A DNA stretch of 64,000 nucleotides. Source: Rhabditoides inermis (lineage: Eukaryota; Nematoda; Chromadorea; Rhabditida; Rhabditidae). The notes beneath the pieces were generated by a model. It was not told where the DNA came from. It did no database searches and was given only the letters and a program-made list of their open reading frames with translations. This document shows positions 36,610 through 44,898 of this stretch, piece after piece. The stretch is from the NCBI GenBank assembly GCA_963966185.1, contig CAWZYM010000376.1:403501-467500 (forward strand), read 5' to 3'. The translations under genes and the position numbers were made by a program. Each line of letters opens with the position of its first letter. Within the stretch, counting starts at the first letter, position 1.

Positions 36610-37281
36610 AAGAGAGTGAAAGAGAGAGAACGGAGAGAGAGAGAAATGAGAGAAGAGAGAGAGAGAGAGCGATCCGATTCTCTTCAGGGCTCTGTGGGTG
36701 CTCCCATGCCGGGTGAGGTTCTCGAGATCAAGGTCAAGGAGGGCGACAAGGTATGTTTCCAAGCCCGAATCCTTTTTCATAATATGTAGAATGCGGTTAC
36801 AATTGCGAATATGCGCTATAATCCAAAGCAAAAGTATAATCCGACCAAAATAAGTGACAGTTTCCGAAATAAGGTACAATTTGTAATATGACACAACTAC
36901 TAATCTGTTCTAAGCTGACATCGTTTATTGTTTGGTTGCGTTTTGTGACCATGATTGATCCTTGCTGTAGTCTCCAAAATCTGACTGGTATTCATAATCA
37001 TTTACTAATATCTTTCATTGCCAGGTCTCTCCCAAGTCGCCTCTGTTCGTTCTCTCTGCTATGAAGATGGAAATGGTGATCGATTCGCAGATCACCGGAA
37101 CTGTCAAGAAGATCTACGTTACTCCCGGTGAGAGAGAGAGGGGAGAGAGGGTGGGGGAAGAGAGATAGGAAGGGAGAGAGAGAGAGAAGGGAGGGAGAGG
37201 GAGAAGGGAGAAAGTAACCCTCCCTCTGTTCTAGGTACCAAGTGCGTTGCTGGAGACCTTGTTGTGGAGATTGAGCCTTGA
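15476..37281 (+). CDS. pyc-1: pyruvate carboxylase, mitochondrial
   Basis: Biotin enzyme that converts pyruvate, bicarbonate and ATP to oxaloacetate in the mitochondrial matrix (anaplerosis, gluconeogenesis). Forty phase-compatible exons give 1178 residues, the normal animal length. Domains: targeting peptide (1 to about 35, rich in Arg/Ser); biotin carboxylase with ATP-grasp loop [10 protein letters not shown] (about 193-202) and [11 protein letters not shown] (322-332); carboxyltransferase with [13 protein letters not shown] (571-583), carbamylated-lysine candidate K740 in LCIKDMAG, and metal ligands in IHVHTHD (H770, H772); tetramerisation region; C-terminal biotinyl domain with AMKM, biotinylated lysine K1143. 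No catalytic residue is missing. Oddities: intron 5 has a GC donor (AAG/GCCAGT), intron 27 has no AG at its 3' end, and acceptors before exons 10 and 13 are weak. Several introns are mostly polypurine. Intron 15 houses an antisense receptor gene. Confidence 0.97.
17186..17578. mobile_element. TTAA-flanked MITE in pyc-1 intron 3
   Basis: TTAA at 17186-17189 and 17575-17578, followed inward by AGTGACAATTT on both ends in inverted orientation. Same target-site type and size as the elements at 5177 and 7261 but with different termini and no evident tRNA-like part. Contributes most of intron 3. Confidence 0.6.
18935..19060 (+). repeat. direct repeat, copy in pyc-1 intron 6
   Basis: Nearly identical to 19663-19785 in the next intron (shared GTTTATGATCAATGCGCG and AACGTATTTTGATCTAACTG). 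The two copies flank exon 7. This copy keeps the uninterrupted sequence AGAGACTAGTGCCAAATTG and so serves as the empty site of the element inserted in the other copy. Confidence 0.75.
19663..19785 (+). repeat. direct repeat, copy in pyc-1 intron 7 (interrupted)
   Basis: Second copy of the repeat at 18935-19060. It is split after AGAGACTAAT by the element at 19786-20779 and resumes with CTAATGCCAAAATTG at 20780. Confidence 0.75.
19786..20779. mobile_element. 1 kb hairpin-ended element, copy 1
   Basis: Inserted into a direct repeat with an apparent 5-bp target duplication CTAAT (19781-19785 and 20780-20784). The left half holds an inverted repeat (about 19793-19917 against 20195-20321). The right end carries three successive short hairpins, the last being GATCGGCGCTTCGCGCCGATC-like (20759-20779, 8-bp stem). 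No protein-coding capacity and no terminal inverted repeat between the two ends. A second copy lies at 45298-46338. Class unknown; a Helitron is unlikely because of the target duplication. Confidence 0.75.
21504..21694 (+). repeat. tandem duplication of an exon start and its acceptor
   Basis: Two units of about 95 bases precede pyc-1 exon 10. Each starts with GTGGTGGAGATT, the exact first 12 bases of exon 10, and carries the TGGTAATGTGTGGCT sequence that precedes the true acceptor. The copies diverge from coding sequence after 12 bases and are decoys. Confidence 0.8.
23666..25933 (-). CDS. seven-transmembrane chemoreceptor, Sra superfamily (Sre-like), nested in pyc-1 intron 15
   Basis: Complete gene on the strand opposite its host. 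Eleven exons (minus strand): 25933-25909, 25845-25742, 25632-25543, 25323-25179, 25047-24968, 24891-24772, 24616-24540, 24397-24269, 24210-24156, 23984-23904, 23764-23666; all phases fit; 334 residues. Seven hydrophobic stretches can be followed, e.g. [14 protein letters not shown] (TM2), [22 protein letters not shown] (TM3 plus the ER-x-x-AT motif in place of DRY), [19 protein letters not shown] (TM4), [18 protein letters not shown] (TM6) and [20 protein letters not shown] (TM7). SSGFQLREN after TM5 is the SLSxRYQxxEN-type signature of Sra/Srab/Sre receptors. The end, [11 protein letters not shown], also fits. Expected in sensory neurons as a G-protein-coupled odorant receptor. The start is chosen at the first of two adjacent ATGs. 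Confidence 0.88.
27709..30123. mobile_element. 2.4 kb inverted-repeat element in pyc-1 intron 18
   Basis: Arms of about 850 bases (27709-28592 and 29300-30123) are inverted copies of each other. Outer ends read ACACGGTCTCTGTAAAAA from the left and the matching CACACGGTCTCTGTAAAAA from the right strand. The centre (28593-29299) is about 700 bases of unique DNA with a GA tract and no credible gene. Together with host flanks it makes intron 18 about 2.9 kb long. No transposase. Small differences between arms (indels, single bases) show it is not brand new. Confidence 0.8.
27748..27919 (+). repeat. 85-bp tandem duplication in the left arm
   Basis: Two consecutive 85-base units beginning AACTAGAAAAATCATAGTC; the right arm has only one unit. 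The duplication arose after the arms formed. Confidence 0.85.
32416..32485 (+). other. tRNA-like sequence in pyc-1 intron 23
   Basis: TGGCGCAGTGG (32423-32433) is an exact A box, and GGTTCGATCTT (32466-32476) is a near B box. A seven-base loop TTGTCAA between partly paired strands would give a GTC (Asp) anticodon. T-stem and acceptor pairing are poor, so it is a degenerate tRNA or a tRNA-derived repeat rather than a working gene. Confidence 0.45.
32768..32873 (+). repeat. GA-rich tract filling pyc-1 intron 24
   Basis: Nearly the whole 115-base intron is polypurine; only the last 10 or so bases (AATTCTTCCAG) look like a normal nematode 3' splice site. Confidence 0.9.
35560..35602 (+). repeat. 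(GA)n in pyc-1 intron 34
   Basis: Pure GA dinucleotide repeat. Confidence 0.95.
36546..36670 (+). repeat. GA-rich tract filling pyc-1 intron 37
   Basis: A G-run followed by GA repeats occupies most of the 145-base intron. Confidence 0.9.
37128..37218 (+). repeat. GA/GGGA-rich tract in pyc-1 intron 39
   Basis: Polypurine sequence from the donor to shortly before the acceptor TGTTCTAG. Confidence 0.9.
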
Positions 37282-38190
37282 AGAGAAGGAGAGAAGAGTT
37301 TATTCGAACCCGCTGTAGAATGTAGAACCCACTTTCCGAATGAACAATATGCGATTCCGTCCCGACTGTAGATGTGCACTTCGAACATCTACTTGAGACG
37401 CAATTTCGACTCGTAGCATAGTTTACTAATATTTTCACCCATCTTTTCCCATTTCCACCATATTGCTCATTCATATTGTGTCTTCCCTCATCATTCTTCC
37501 CATTTTTTGTAGATATTCCGGGTTGTTGGTTTGATTGTTTAGATACTTTTATATTTGTATCGCTGTAAATGTGTTATACTGTTTGCAAGAGTTGTATACG
37601 TTTGTAACTGGTAAGATAAACGTTTTGTATTGCCTGTTTATGGATGGGGAGATGGTTGGTAGCAATACTGTGGAACACGATACATGAAATCGAAGTAACT
37701 TGGTAAGTTTATGCGTAAAATCAAAGTGAGAGACTGACCAATGACAATGACAATGTTCGTAACAGTAGTAACAATTATCAAGGATGCATAATAGATTTGT
37801 CAGACATGTATGGAATAGCATTTAGTGAATGCTACAGCAGTAGTCATCATTGTATTTACTACGGCGACGCGGGGGGCGCATCCTGTCCTGACAGATGGGA
37901 ACGCCGCTGGCATAGCACATACACACTTGCGTATATAAATTGATATGAAATATATTGATTTGATATGAAATGCACGAGGTCGGCTCCTGGAGGGAATCCC
38001 TTTCTCTCTCCCTACAAAAAAAAACGAAAGGTTGTTTAACAATAGTTTACGAACACGAGCGAGTTGTTGCGAAATTTCGCCTTGTCGCTCGTTTTCGCTG
38101 TTTTCGTTTCGCTCAAGTTTCCTTGTTGTGTGTTTTGTATTTTGAATTGCCCTGAGAATTTCATACGATGTTTGTGTTCACTCAGATTAG
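37282..38190. other. intergenic: pyc-1 3' end to F-box gene
   Basis: No canonical AATAAA was located near the pyc-1 stop. A small minus-strand frame at 37920-37822 (32 residues, MCYASGVPICQDRMRPPRRR then SKYNDDYCCSIH) is cysteine-rich with a TATATA about 20 bases upstream. It could be a tiny gene or a lost terminal exon, but support is weak. Directly before the next start codon, CACTCAG/ATTAG resembles a trans-splice acceptor. Confidence 0.4.
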
Positions 38191-39007
38191 ATGGCCGAGA
38201 CGGCTACTGAAATCGCAGAGGTTGGCGACAGTCCGTCGCCGGTATTGCAGAAAGTCGAGATGAGCCTTTTTAAGCGTCATGCGACTTTCTTGTGGATGTT
38301 GTTTGAGTGGGATCCGCAGCACCCGTTCGAGTCTCTCCCTGCCGAACTGCGCGAGAAGGTGTTCACTCTGCTCTCGCCCGTCGATCTTCTTTCTCTCGCC
38401 GACACTAACCAGGAGAACCGGTACGTGTTATTTGTTATTTTGCTGTTGATGTGAGCGCTTGGATTGTGTGTTCTTGTATCGCATTTTCAAGTAACCTGCT
38501 TTGCAGCCGAGTGGTGCGCTTGCAGTGTCGCCTAAAGCAGGTGCTCATCTACAAGCTCAACACGGTGCGTGTTCTGTGGAGTTGCATTATACGGTTGCCG
38601 TGGATAATTAAATAGTGCAACGTGTGTTGTTGTGACTGCATTTAGGGCGAGATCTGGCTGTCGGAGAGTTCTGCTTGTTGGAGCAGTCGGACATACAACC
38701 AGCAAGACCCCTCCTTCAAGTGCAACGTTGACGGCAAGAAGTACGTGGACAAATGAATAATAGAAATTGAACAATGATATCATAGTCTTACCGCGTCGAT
38801 GGCGCGTCTAGTGTCATTGCTCTTTCTTCATTCAACTGTCCGGTTTGAACTGGATTTGGTGGGTGTTGCTATTTGACGTATAATATTTTATTTGTTCGCT
38901 TCTAGACGGGAAGCAACGTGGAGGCTCTGCGTCACTTCTCGACCGTGCTCGTCTCCTGGCTCGGATTCGCAGACAGCGAAAAGCTCTTCGACGTCGTCGT
39001 CTTCACG
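38191..39007 (+). CDS. F-box protein, 5' portion
   Basis: Exons 38191-38420, 38507-38564, 38646-38743 (donor uncertain) and 38906-39007. Residues about 46-80 (PFESLPAELREKVFTLL, then SPVDLLSLADTN) form an F-box, the Skp1-binding module of SCF ubiquitin ligases; such proteins recruit substrates for ubiquitylation. The following exons encode KQVLIYKLNTGEIWLSE, CWSSRTYNQQDPSFKC and HFSTVLVSWLGFADSEKLFD, with good coding character but no domain I can name. The 3' end is not found. A possible further exon (about 39258-39342, ending ETLRMLST before GTATGC) is in an awkward phase, and retroelement sequence begins at about 39365. The gene may be truncated by those insertions or may continue past them. 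Confidence 0.65.
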
Positions 39008-39364
39008 GTTCGGATAGATGCACAGTGGACAGTGGCGCGCGCACAGACCGCACCGCAAGCACGCGACGCGCTAGCTCCACTGCAAATTACCAGCAAGCGC
39101 TAGAGCGCGATAATTTCTTCACTGAAATCGCTACGCGCCCATTCACTCGCGGCGCGGCCTGTGCGCGCGCCGCTCTCTCTGTGGGGCGCGCTGTGCAACT
39201 ATCCGGGCCGTGGTCTTCAAGAGCACGTGCGTATTGAACGGCTGTTGTGAAGTGGAAAGGGATTGCAGTGATTCGTCGGTGATTCGATGCGACGCAGTGG
39301 GGAGGCGGCGTTGGCCGGAGACGCTGCGCATGCTCAGCACGGTATGCTCACTCAACTAACACGT

Positions 39365-40170
39365 GTGAAACTGGACATTAAAAAAAACCAGCAAACAAAA
39401 ACATCATGGTACAAAAAACCAGCAAACAAAAACATCATGGTACACCAGACCAGTGCACATCCTTCTCACATGAAGGGTAATATCGTGCGGTCAACCCTGA
39501 AGACAGCTCGCCTCACTTCTTCTGCACCTTTCCGAGACGAGTCGACTGACCTAGCGAAATCGATCTGTGCCCAAAACGGGTATACAGTCGGTGCCTTTAG
39601 GTCGGGACGCTTGTATCGGAAACTCACTCACCCTGTACCCTCGACTTCTACTACTGAACCCGCACCCTCTCTTCCTATCATTTCTCTTCCCTTTATCAAT
39701 GACAATCTCGCGGCTGCTTTCAAGCATTGTTTCCGTTCGTCGGGAATTCGCGTGACTGTTGTTGATAAGCCCGGCCCTAATCTTCGCAACCTTCTCTGCA
39801 GTAACCGAACCTACGACAAGCTTTGCAACGACCTCTCAAATTGAGGGTGCAGGAACATGTTAACAGAAGTAGTGGTATCATTGCTTTTCACAGCTCTGAT
39901 CCTGCAGCACACCCTCACATCCCTTGTACATTCACTGTCCGCATCCTATCCACTCACCCGCACCCCAAGCAACGGTCTATTGTCGAAGCCATGGAAATTA
40001 TGTCTCGCAAACCGGTTCTGAATCGGAAAGCTGAGCTTAATAGCCGAACGGCGGTGGCAAAGGGCGATAAGCCTACCTATGCTTCACCCATGTCTCTCGT
40101 GCCTATCACTCTCTCTCTCTCCCGGCCTCTCGCTCTCTCCCCCGGTCGACCTAGTTGCACTCCCCGGTAG
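39365..40170 (+). mobile_element. Penelope-like retroelement fragment (RT thumb and partial GIY-YIG region)
   Basis: Frame 1 reads YKKPANKNIMVHQTSAHPSH, then MKGNIVRSTLKTARL and later ISLPFINDNLAAAFKHCFR and IRVTVVDKPGPNLRNLL, ending at a stop at 39842. These are features of the region after the reverse transcriptase of Penelope-like elements (KPTxxN...SxHPxHK; RxxxxxGIRV...LRxLL). An overlapping frame then reads RPLKLRVQEHVNRSSGIIAF and later REA-like SIVEAMEIMSRKPVLNRKAE, matching the C-terminal half of a GIY-YIG endonuclease. The catalytic GIY...YIG part is missing at the junction near 39825-39843. A 31-bp tandem duplication (about 39387-39443) lies at the left. The fragment is dead. Family assignment comes from motif memory. 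Confidence 0.6.
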
Positions 40171-40297
40171 CCCCAGGTACTGTACATTCATGTCCAATTA
40201 TGTAGTCAACACCCACCCACATTATATACTATAAGAAAACTAGAGTTCTATTCACATACGATATCCCAGACAGCGCATGTATCATGAATTATAATAA

Positions 40298-42067
40298 TTT
40301 TTTTTAAAAAATTTGAAAAACCGAGAAATCAAAACCACACTTTGTTCACAATGTTACTGTTCCCACTACACTGCATATATAGATCCTAACTACGGACATA
40401 TTGTAACCGGAAATCTAAATATGGTGGAAAATCATGACCTTAGGAAACTCTTAATGAAAGGAACAAAATTCAGATCGCATCATTCTTTCAATACAATTGA
40501 AGTTACAGAAGAAATAACGCGTGCCGTTGAAAATCATATAGAAAAAATTGCAGGAATATACCACATCAGCGCAGAAACTCTGATACAGTTACAAAATAAA
40601 ATAAAAAGTAAACTTTCTAAACGTGTTAACGAAAGTATGATTCATTCTAATTCTCATAATTCAGTTGAACTAACGCTGAAATCAAAAGAACTAAAAACAC
40701 TGCGTGAACACTTCATCATTACTTGCATTGATAAAGCCTCTGGAAATTACGCGATAACGTGTAAGAAATTATATATAGAGATTCTCAACAAAGAATTAGG
40801 ATACAATCACGTCACCAATTCTATAAATAACTCTAATCCCACTTATATCATATAAAATAAAGAAAAGTATGATCAAATAATACATCGTCATTTGATAACG
40901 TCAAATTCATTCAAAATTAAAGTTGATGAAAAGAACAGTACATTGCCGAAAATATATGCAATCCCAAAAATGCACAAAAACCCAATAAAATTTCGTTTCA
41001 TAACTGGTGCATATAATAGCAGTTTAAAACCTTTGTCCTTGGAGCTCCAAAAAATTCTAACCTTTTTGAAAAACCACTTTCAAAATTATTGCAAGTTAAT
41101 AAAACAGCGAACTAACATTAATTCCATGTGGTCAGTGAATAATAGTTTACAAGTTTTAAACAACATTAATACTATAAAAGACACAGAAAACTGTAAACTA
41201 TATTCAGCCGATTTCAGCAGCCTCTTTACTAATCTCCCACACGACATTGTTATAAAAAATATATTTGGAATTGTCGATCTTTGCTTCAAAAATAGCAATA
41301 AAAATTACATAATAGTCGGATATAAACGAGTATATTACAGTAATATCAAATCTATGAAACTCAATGCATACGATGTAACAGACATAAAATTCATGGTAGA
41401 ATACATTTTAGAAAATAGTTTTGCAATTTACGGAGGAATGATATTTAAACAAGTGTCGGGAATACCACAGGGAAACAACTGTTCTCCTCTCTTAGCAGAT
41501 CTTACTCTCTCCTTTATGGAATATTCTTACATAATGAGAAACCAAGAATATTTCCGACACTCCAAAGCAATAGTATGCAGATACATGGATGATATACTAG
41601 TAATTGACCAAAATAACTCATCGATTGTTGAAAGAATCAATAACAACATTTACCACGACTCACTAACTTTAGAACAAACAAATTCTACAAGTATAGAAAC
41701 CGTATTTCTGGACCTTACTATCAAAATTAAACAAACCCAGGTTGAAACAGAACTGTACAATAAAACAGACGATTACTTGTTTAAAGTAATGCGATACCCA
41801 CACAGCCAAAGCAACATCAAATCAAATATTGCAATGAACTGTCTACACGGTGAAATAATTAGAATCTTCCGTTGTTGCACTCAGAAAGAAAAGTTCATTG
41901 AGCGTTGTAAAGAATTATACTTAGCATATATAGTCAATTGTTATTCTACTAGTTTTATAAATAATCAATTCTACAAAACCTTTTTGGGAAATAAACAAAT
42001 TCAAACAAAATACGGATTGAAATCTAAAAGAAAAATGAAACATTTTGTTGAAACAGTGTTGACATAG
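40298..42067 (+). pseudogene. AT-rich reverse transcriptase with one in-frame stop, Penelope-like type
   Basis: Two open segments in one frame (40298-40852 and 40856-42067) are split only by a TAA at 40853-40855. The N-terminal part has a CxxC-like SQCYCSHY and YGHIVTGNLNMVENHDLRKLL. The RT proper shows LPKIYAIPKMHKNPIKFRFI, SADFSSLFTNLPHDI, SGIPQGNNCSPLLADLTL, CRYMDDILVI (YMDD, 41582-41593) and FLDLTIKI. The C-terminal YNKTDDYLFKV...YPHSQSNIKSN echoes the Penelope-like thumb. This RT type occurs in many animal genomes. No ATG starts the first segment (upstream stop at 40295), and no endonuclease follows. Base composition is far more AT-rich than the host exons, consistent with a foreign or separately evolving element. 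The stop may be a recent lesion or a sequencing error. Confidence 0.7.
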
Positions 42068-42705
42068 GTAGATCGATCTATTTCACTCACTTCTCGCGCG
42101 CTTTTAGTCCATACGACCCAAGACCCACACCCACATTCAGTCGAACACCGAGCACTCTCTTGTGCGGTCTTCTCCCCCTCCCTAGAGACCGCCAGTGGGC
42201 GGGGCTTATTGTGTCGCAGAAATTTGAATATTGACAACATGATGCCGTGAGATGCGGTTTGCACCATTCGAAAGAGCGCGAAAAGTTGTATAGGCCGTAC
42301 AAACTTCAGCCGACGGGGTGATGTTGTTCCTAACCAGAATTTCCAAATTAAGTGATTGTGACGTCACACTCCAGTGTAAAAAGGGGGCGTGGTCTATCTT
42401 CAGTGACCCTCTGAATGCGACATCGCGGTCTCGGAAGCGCGCGCTTTTGATTCGCGTACATCAAAAACAAGACATCCAAACGCTACAAATGAATACTTGT
42501 TGGAATATACTACATTTACTTAATATAATTAAATAACTAATGTTTCTAATATTCTCCATTGAAAATATAGGTGACGGTCTCTACCCCTCCCCTATATTTT
42601 TATTTTTATTTTTATTTATTTTATGTTTGTTAGAAGACGATAGAATGATCAATGCCCATTTATTTTCAAGTATAATTTCAATGCCCCTGTCCTACCGGCT
42701 CATCA

Positions 42706-42773
42706 CTGATGATGGTCCCGGCCGGTAGGATCACACATCCGGTCTGGTGAAAGGGACCGAAACCGGATGTGTG
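42706..42773 (+). ncRNA. degenerate hammerhead-like motif
   Basis: CTGATGA (42706-42712) is followed by TGGTCCC, and GGGACC-GAAAC lies downstream (about 42753-42763), so a six-base stem II and both core strings can be drawn. Nested in it is a 12-bp hairpin, CACACATCCGGT against ACCGGATGTGTG. The nesting is not that of a standard hammerhead, so this is probably decayed. Confidence 0.3.
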
Positions 42774-42915
42774 CATAGTGTTATTACATGTATTGCCTCT
42801 CAGTTATTTCTCCTAATTGTTTTTGCCGCACTTGTTTTTGTTATTACGCATTGATTTGTTGTTTATTCGAGCTTTATATTGTTGTCAGATTTTATCACAT
42901 TGTTACATTGTATTT

Positions 42916-42960
42916 TTGTAGGTAATGCTTTCCCTGATGATGCCATAAAGGCGAAACGTC
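42916..42960 (+). ncRNA. candidate hammerhead ribozyme
   Basis: Order of elements: possible cleavage triplet GTA (42918-42920), a weak stem I (GGTAA/TTTCC), core CTGATGA (42934-42940), stem-loop II (TGCC-ATAAA-GGC), core GAAAC (42953-42957). This is the hammerhead core CUGAUGA...GAAA in the right order and spacing. Stem III would be only one or two pairs. Hammerhead motifs with very short stem III are known from Penelope-like retroelements, and a reverse transcriptase of that type ends 850 bases upstream. Activity is unproven. Confidence 0.5.
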
Positions 42961-43209
42961 GAAATAAACTGTTTCTTTCGCGGTACATCGGCTGAACATC
43001 ACCATCTCATCACTAATGTTGTTGTTACGAATAACATTGTTACGATAGATACGATAGTATGAATTACGATAGTAAGATGAGAGTCTGTAATGAAACAATG
43101 AACGCGGACACGTGTGTCGCATCGATCGAATCACTTCTCTGTGGCGACGGGAAGGTAGAACGTGTGGCGTGAGAGTCGCACGAGCACCCCCCCCCCCCTT
43201 CCCCCACCG

Positions 43210-43446
43210 TCACGCGGCCGCTGCAAACTCGACATGCCCGCGCGTCATCACCAGCGTTCCGGTGCTGCGCCCGAGCTGAACACAACGCACCATGTCCGCA
43301 CCCGCTATGTGTCCTCCCGCCACCTTGACGAGTAGTTCAGAGCGCACGAGCGGCTTGCCCTTTGAGTCCAGGATGAGAATGGAGGTTGACGTTCCGTGAT
43401 GGAACGCTGGGCACGATCCGAGTCCGATGTCCTCCCACTGAACGTC
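43210..43446 (-). CDS. orphan terminal exon, conserved-looking, family unknown
   Basis: Minus strand: a good acceptor (CACTTGCAG) at 43447-43455 opens 78 codons plus a stop, starting DVQWEDIGLGSCPAFHHGTS and including ILDSKGKPLVRSELLVKVAG, GADMVRCVQLGRSTGTLVMT and RGHVEFAAAA. Third-position GC bias resembles the real genes here, and W, C and G residues are distributed as in a folded domain. No upstream exon could be identified before the mobile elements at 44.9-46.3 kb, so the gene may be disrupted or its other exons unrecognised. Confidence 0.5.
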   Translation of the reverse strand, partial: DVQWEDIGLGSCPAFHHGTSTSILILDSKGKPLVRSELLVKVAGGHIAGADMVRCVQLGRSTGTLVMTRGHVEFAAAA

Positions 43447-44067
43447 CTGCAAGTGCGTGTGCGATATACCACTGTCTTAAACTCGCAAACCTGTGGTTCG
43501 ATTCGCGTCGTTGAAACAAGTGCGGATAGGCCGGCGAGGGTTGGAATCGCTAGAAACGTGGCAACGTCTGTGTGCGAGGACTCAGTCCGGACCGAAAAGT
43601 GTCCTGCAGAATGCACGACACAGTGAAATCAATAATCAATAATGTTACGGTCACCGAGGAGAAGGAAATAAAATTGGATGGCTCGCGAGCGAGATAAGGC
43701 ACCTGGATGAGCGGCTGCTACGGTGCTAGGTAGACCGGGGCGACGGCAGCAGAATCGCGGTCTCGGAAGAGGGAGGGGATAGTAGGAGTAGGGTGAGGGC
43801 ATGCCTGTTAGGCGACTGACCCCACCCCCACCACACAGTCATTCCGCTCCGTCCACACACGCCCTGGGCCTGATGACATGCTAGTCACCGCTCCCGTCCG
43901 CCACAGCGACTCGCGCCATTGTCTATCGCGTCTCCCAACACTGCCTGTGTGATCTCTCAACGTTTGGAAGGGATTGGCATGCGATTAGCATGTCTCATAA
44001 TGCATACGTCTGGTTCGGCGATAGTGGGGCGCGTAAAAGGCGCGCGCCGCTGGTGGTAAATCAGAAG
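43447..44067. other. no clear gene
   Basis: Moderately GC-rich. The segment about 43880-43941 (CCACAGCGACTCGCGCCATT and following) recurs in diverged form at about 44850-44898, indicating a local duplication or a dispersed repeat. Confidence 0.4.
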
Positions 44068-44184
44068 AGATGGACCAGGGCGACCTCCGCGATGGCTGTG
44101 ACGCCGATTCCGGCACCGAGCCCCTTCCGGTAACCAAGGACACCACTGACACCGCCGACACCGAGCCCTCCCCGAACATCGGCA
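44068..44184 (+). CDS. possible first exon, acidic protein
   Basis: ATG at 44068 opens MDQGDLRDGCDADSGTEPLP and continues, Thr/Asp/Pro-rich, to NIGK and a donor GTAGTG at 44185. Downstream candidates are 44493-44528 and 44573-44626, but several splice and frame combinations are equally possible. Treat as a weak prediction. Confidence 0.25.
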
Positions 44185-44638
44185 AGGTAGTGCGGTAGAT
44201 TGATATTGTAGTCTACAGTACTCGGACTCGATTCCAGAACGTCACCATAAACATCACCTGAGGTCAGGACACTATTACATTCAGTAAGTGACTCCTTCTT
44301 TTCTTCTCTTTCTCCTCTCCGTACTATTTTCTCGTTTAGATTTAGAAATCTGATATCACGACATCATGCCGAGTCGTCTTCTCACTCTCCATCCTCTCCA
44401 CTCTCCTCTCTTCCTTTCTACTCTCCCCGCGTTTTCATTGTATTGATGGAGTGGTCGCAAGTTAGATTCTTCCTTCTTTTCCCTGTTCCAGGTGTTGATG
44501 CTGCTTCTGAAGATTCAGCGCACTCAGGTATGACGCTTTCTTCCGCCTCTCATCGTTTTTTTTTTCCTTTCAGCCGAACCCGTCTCAGCTACGGAGGCTG
44601 CCTCTGCGCTCCGGAAGCTATGAAGGTATCATATATCC

Positions 44639-44649
44639 CTCTCTCTCTT

Positions 44650-44723
<74 letters not shown>
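44639..44723 (+). repeat. (CT)n microsatellite
   Basis: CT dinucleotide repeat with two TTTCG interruptions. Confidence 0.95.
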
Positions 44724-44726
<3 letters not shown>

Positions 44727-44898
44727 CATCAAGATTCAACTCGGGACTCATCTGGGACAAGGTACTGTGGTTACTGTAGGATATTGTATGATGTATGTAC
44801 CGTATCCCTCCGGAATCCGACAGAATCCATCAGAATCCGTCAGAATCCGACCGTCCGCCACATTGACTCGCGTCATTGTCTACCGCGTCTCCAAACAC

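Larger units (their letters stand above)
15476..37281 (+). other. pyc-1: pyc-1 exon map
   Basis: Exons: 15476-15586, 16035-16127, 17041-17154, 17614-17675, 17732-17801, 18780-18878, 19365-19445, 20847-20961, 21262-21329, 21695-21797, 22042-22141, 22514-22583, 22827-22919, 23092-23190, 23365-23448, 26525-26605, 26739-26813, 27143-27221, 30148-30259, 30694-30806, 30947-31041, 31509-31570, 31792-31906, 32642-32767, 32883-32944, 33112-33190, 33235-33343, 33494-33651, 33774-33860, 34145-34209, 34282-34345, 34393-34443, 34789-34898, 35281-35335, 35919-36002, 36212-36289, 36441-36542, 36688-36750, 37025-37127, 37235-37281. Total 3537 coding bases. Boundaries follow consensus splice sites and the conserved protein sequence. 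Confidence 0.9.
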
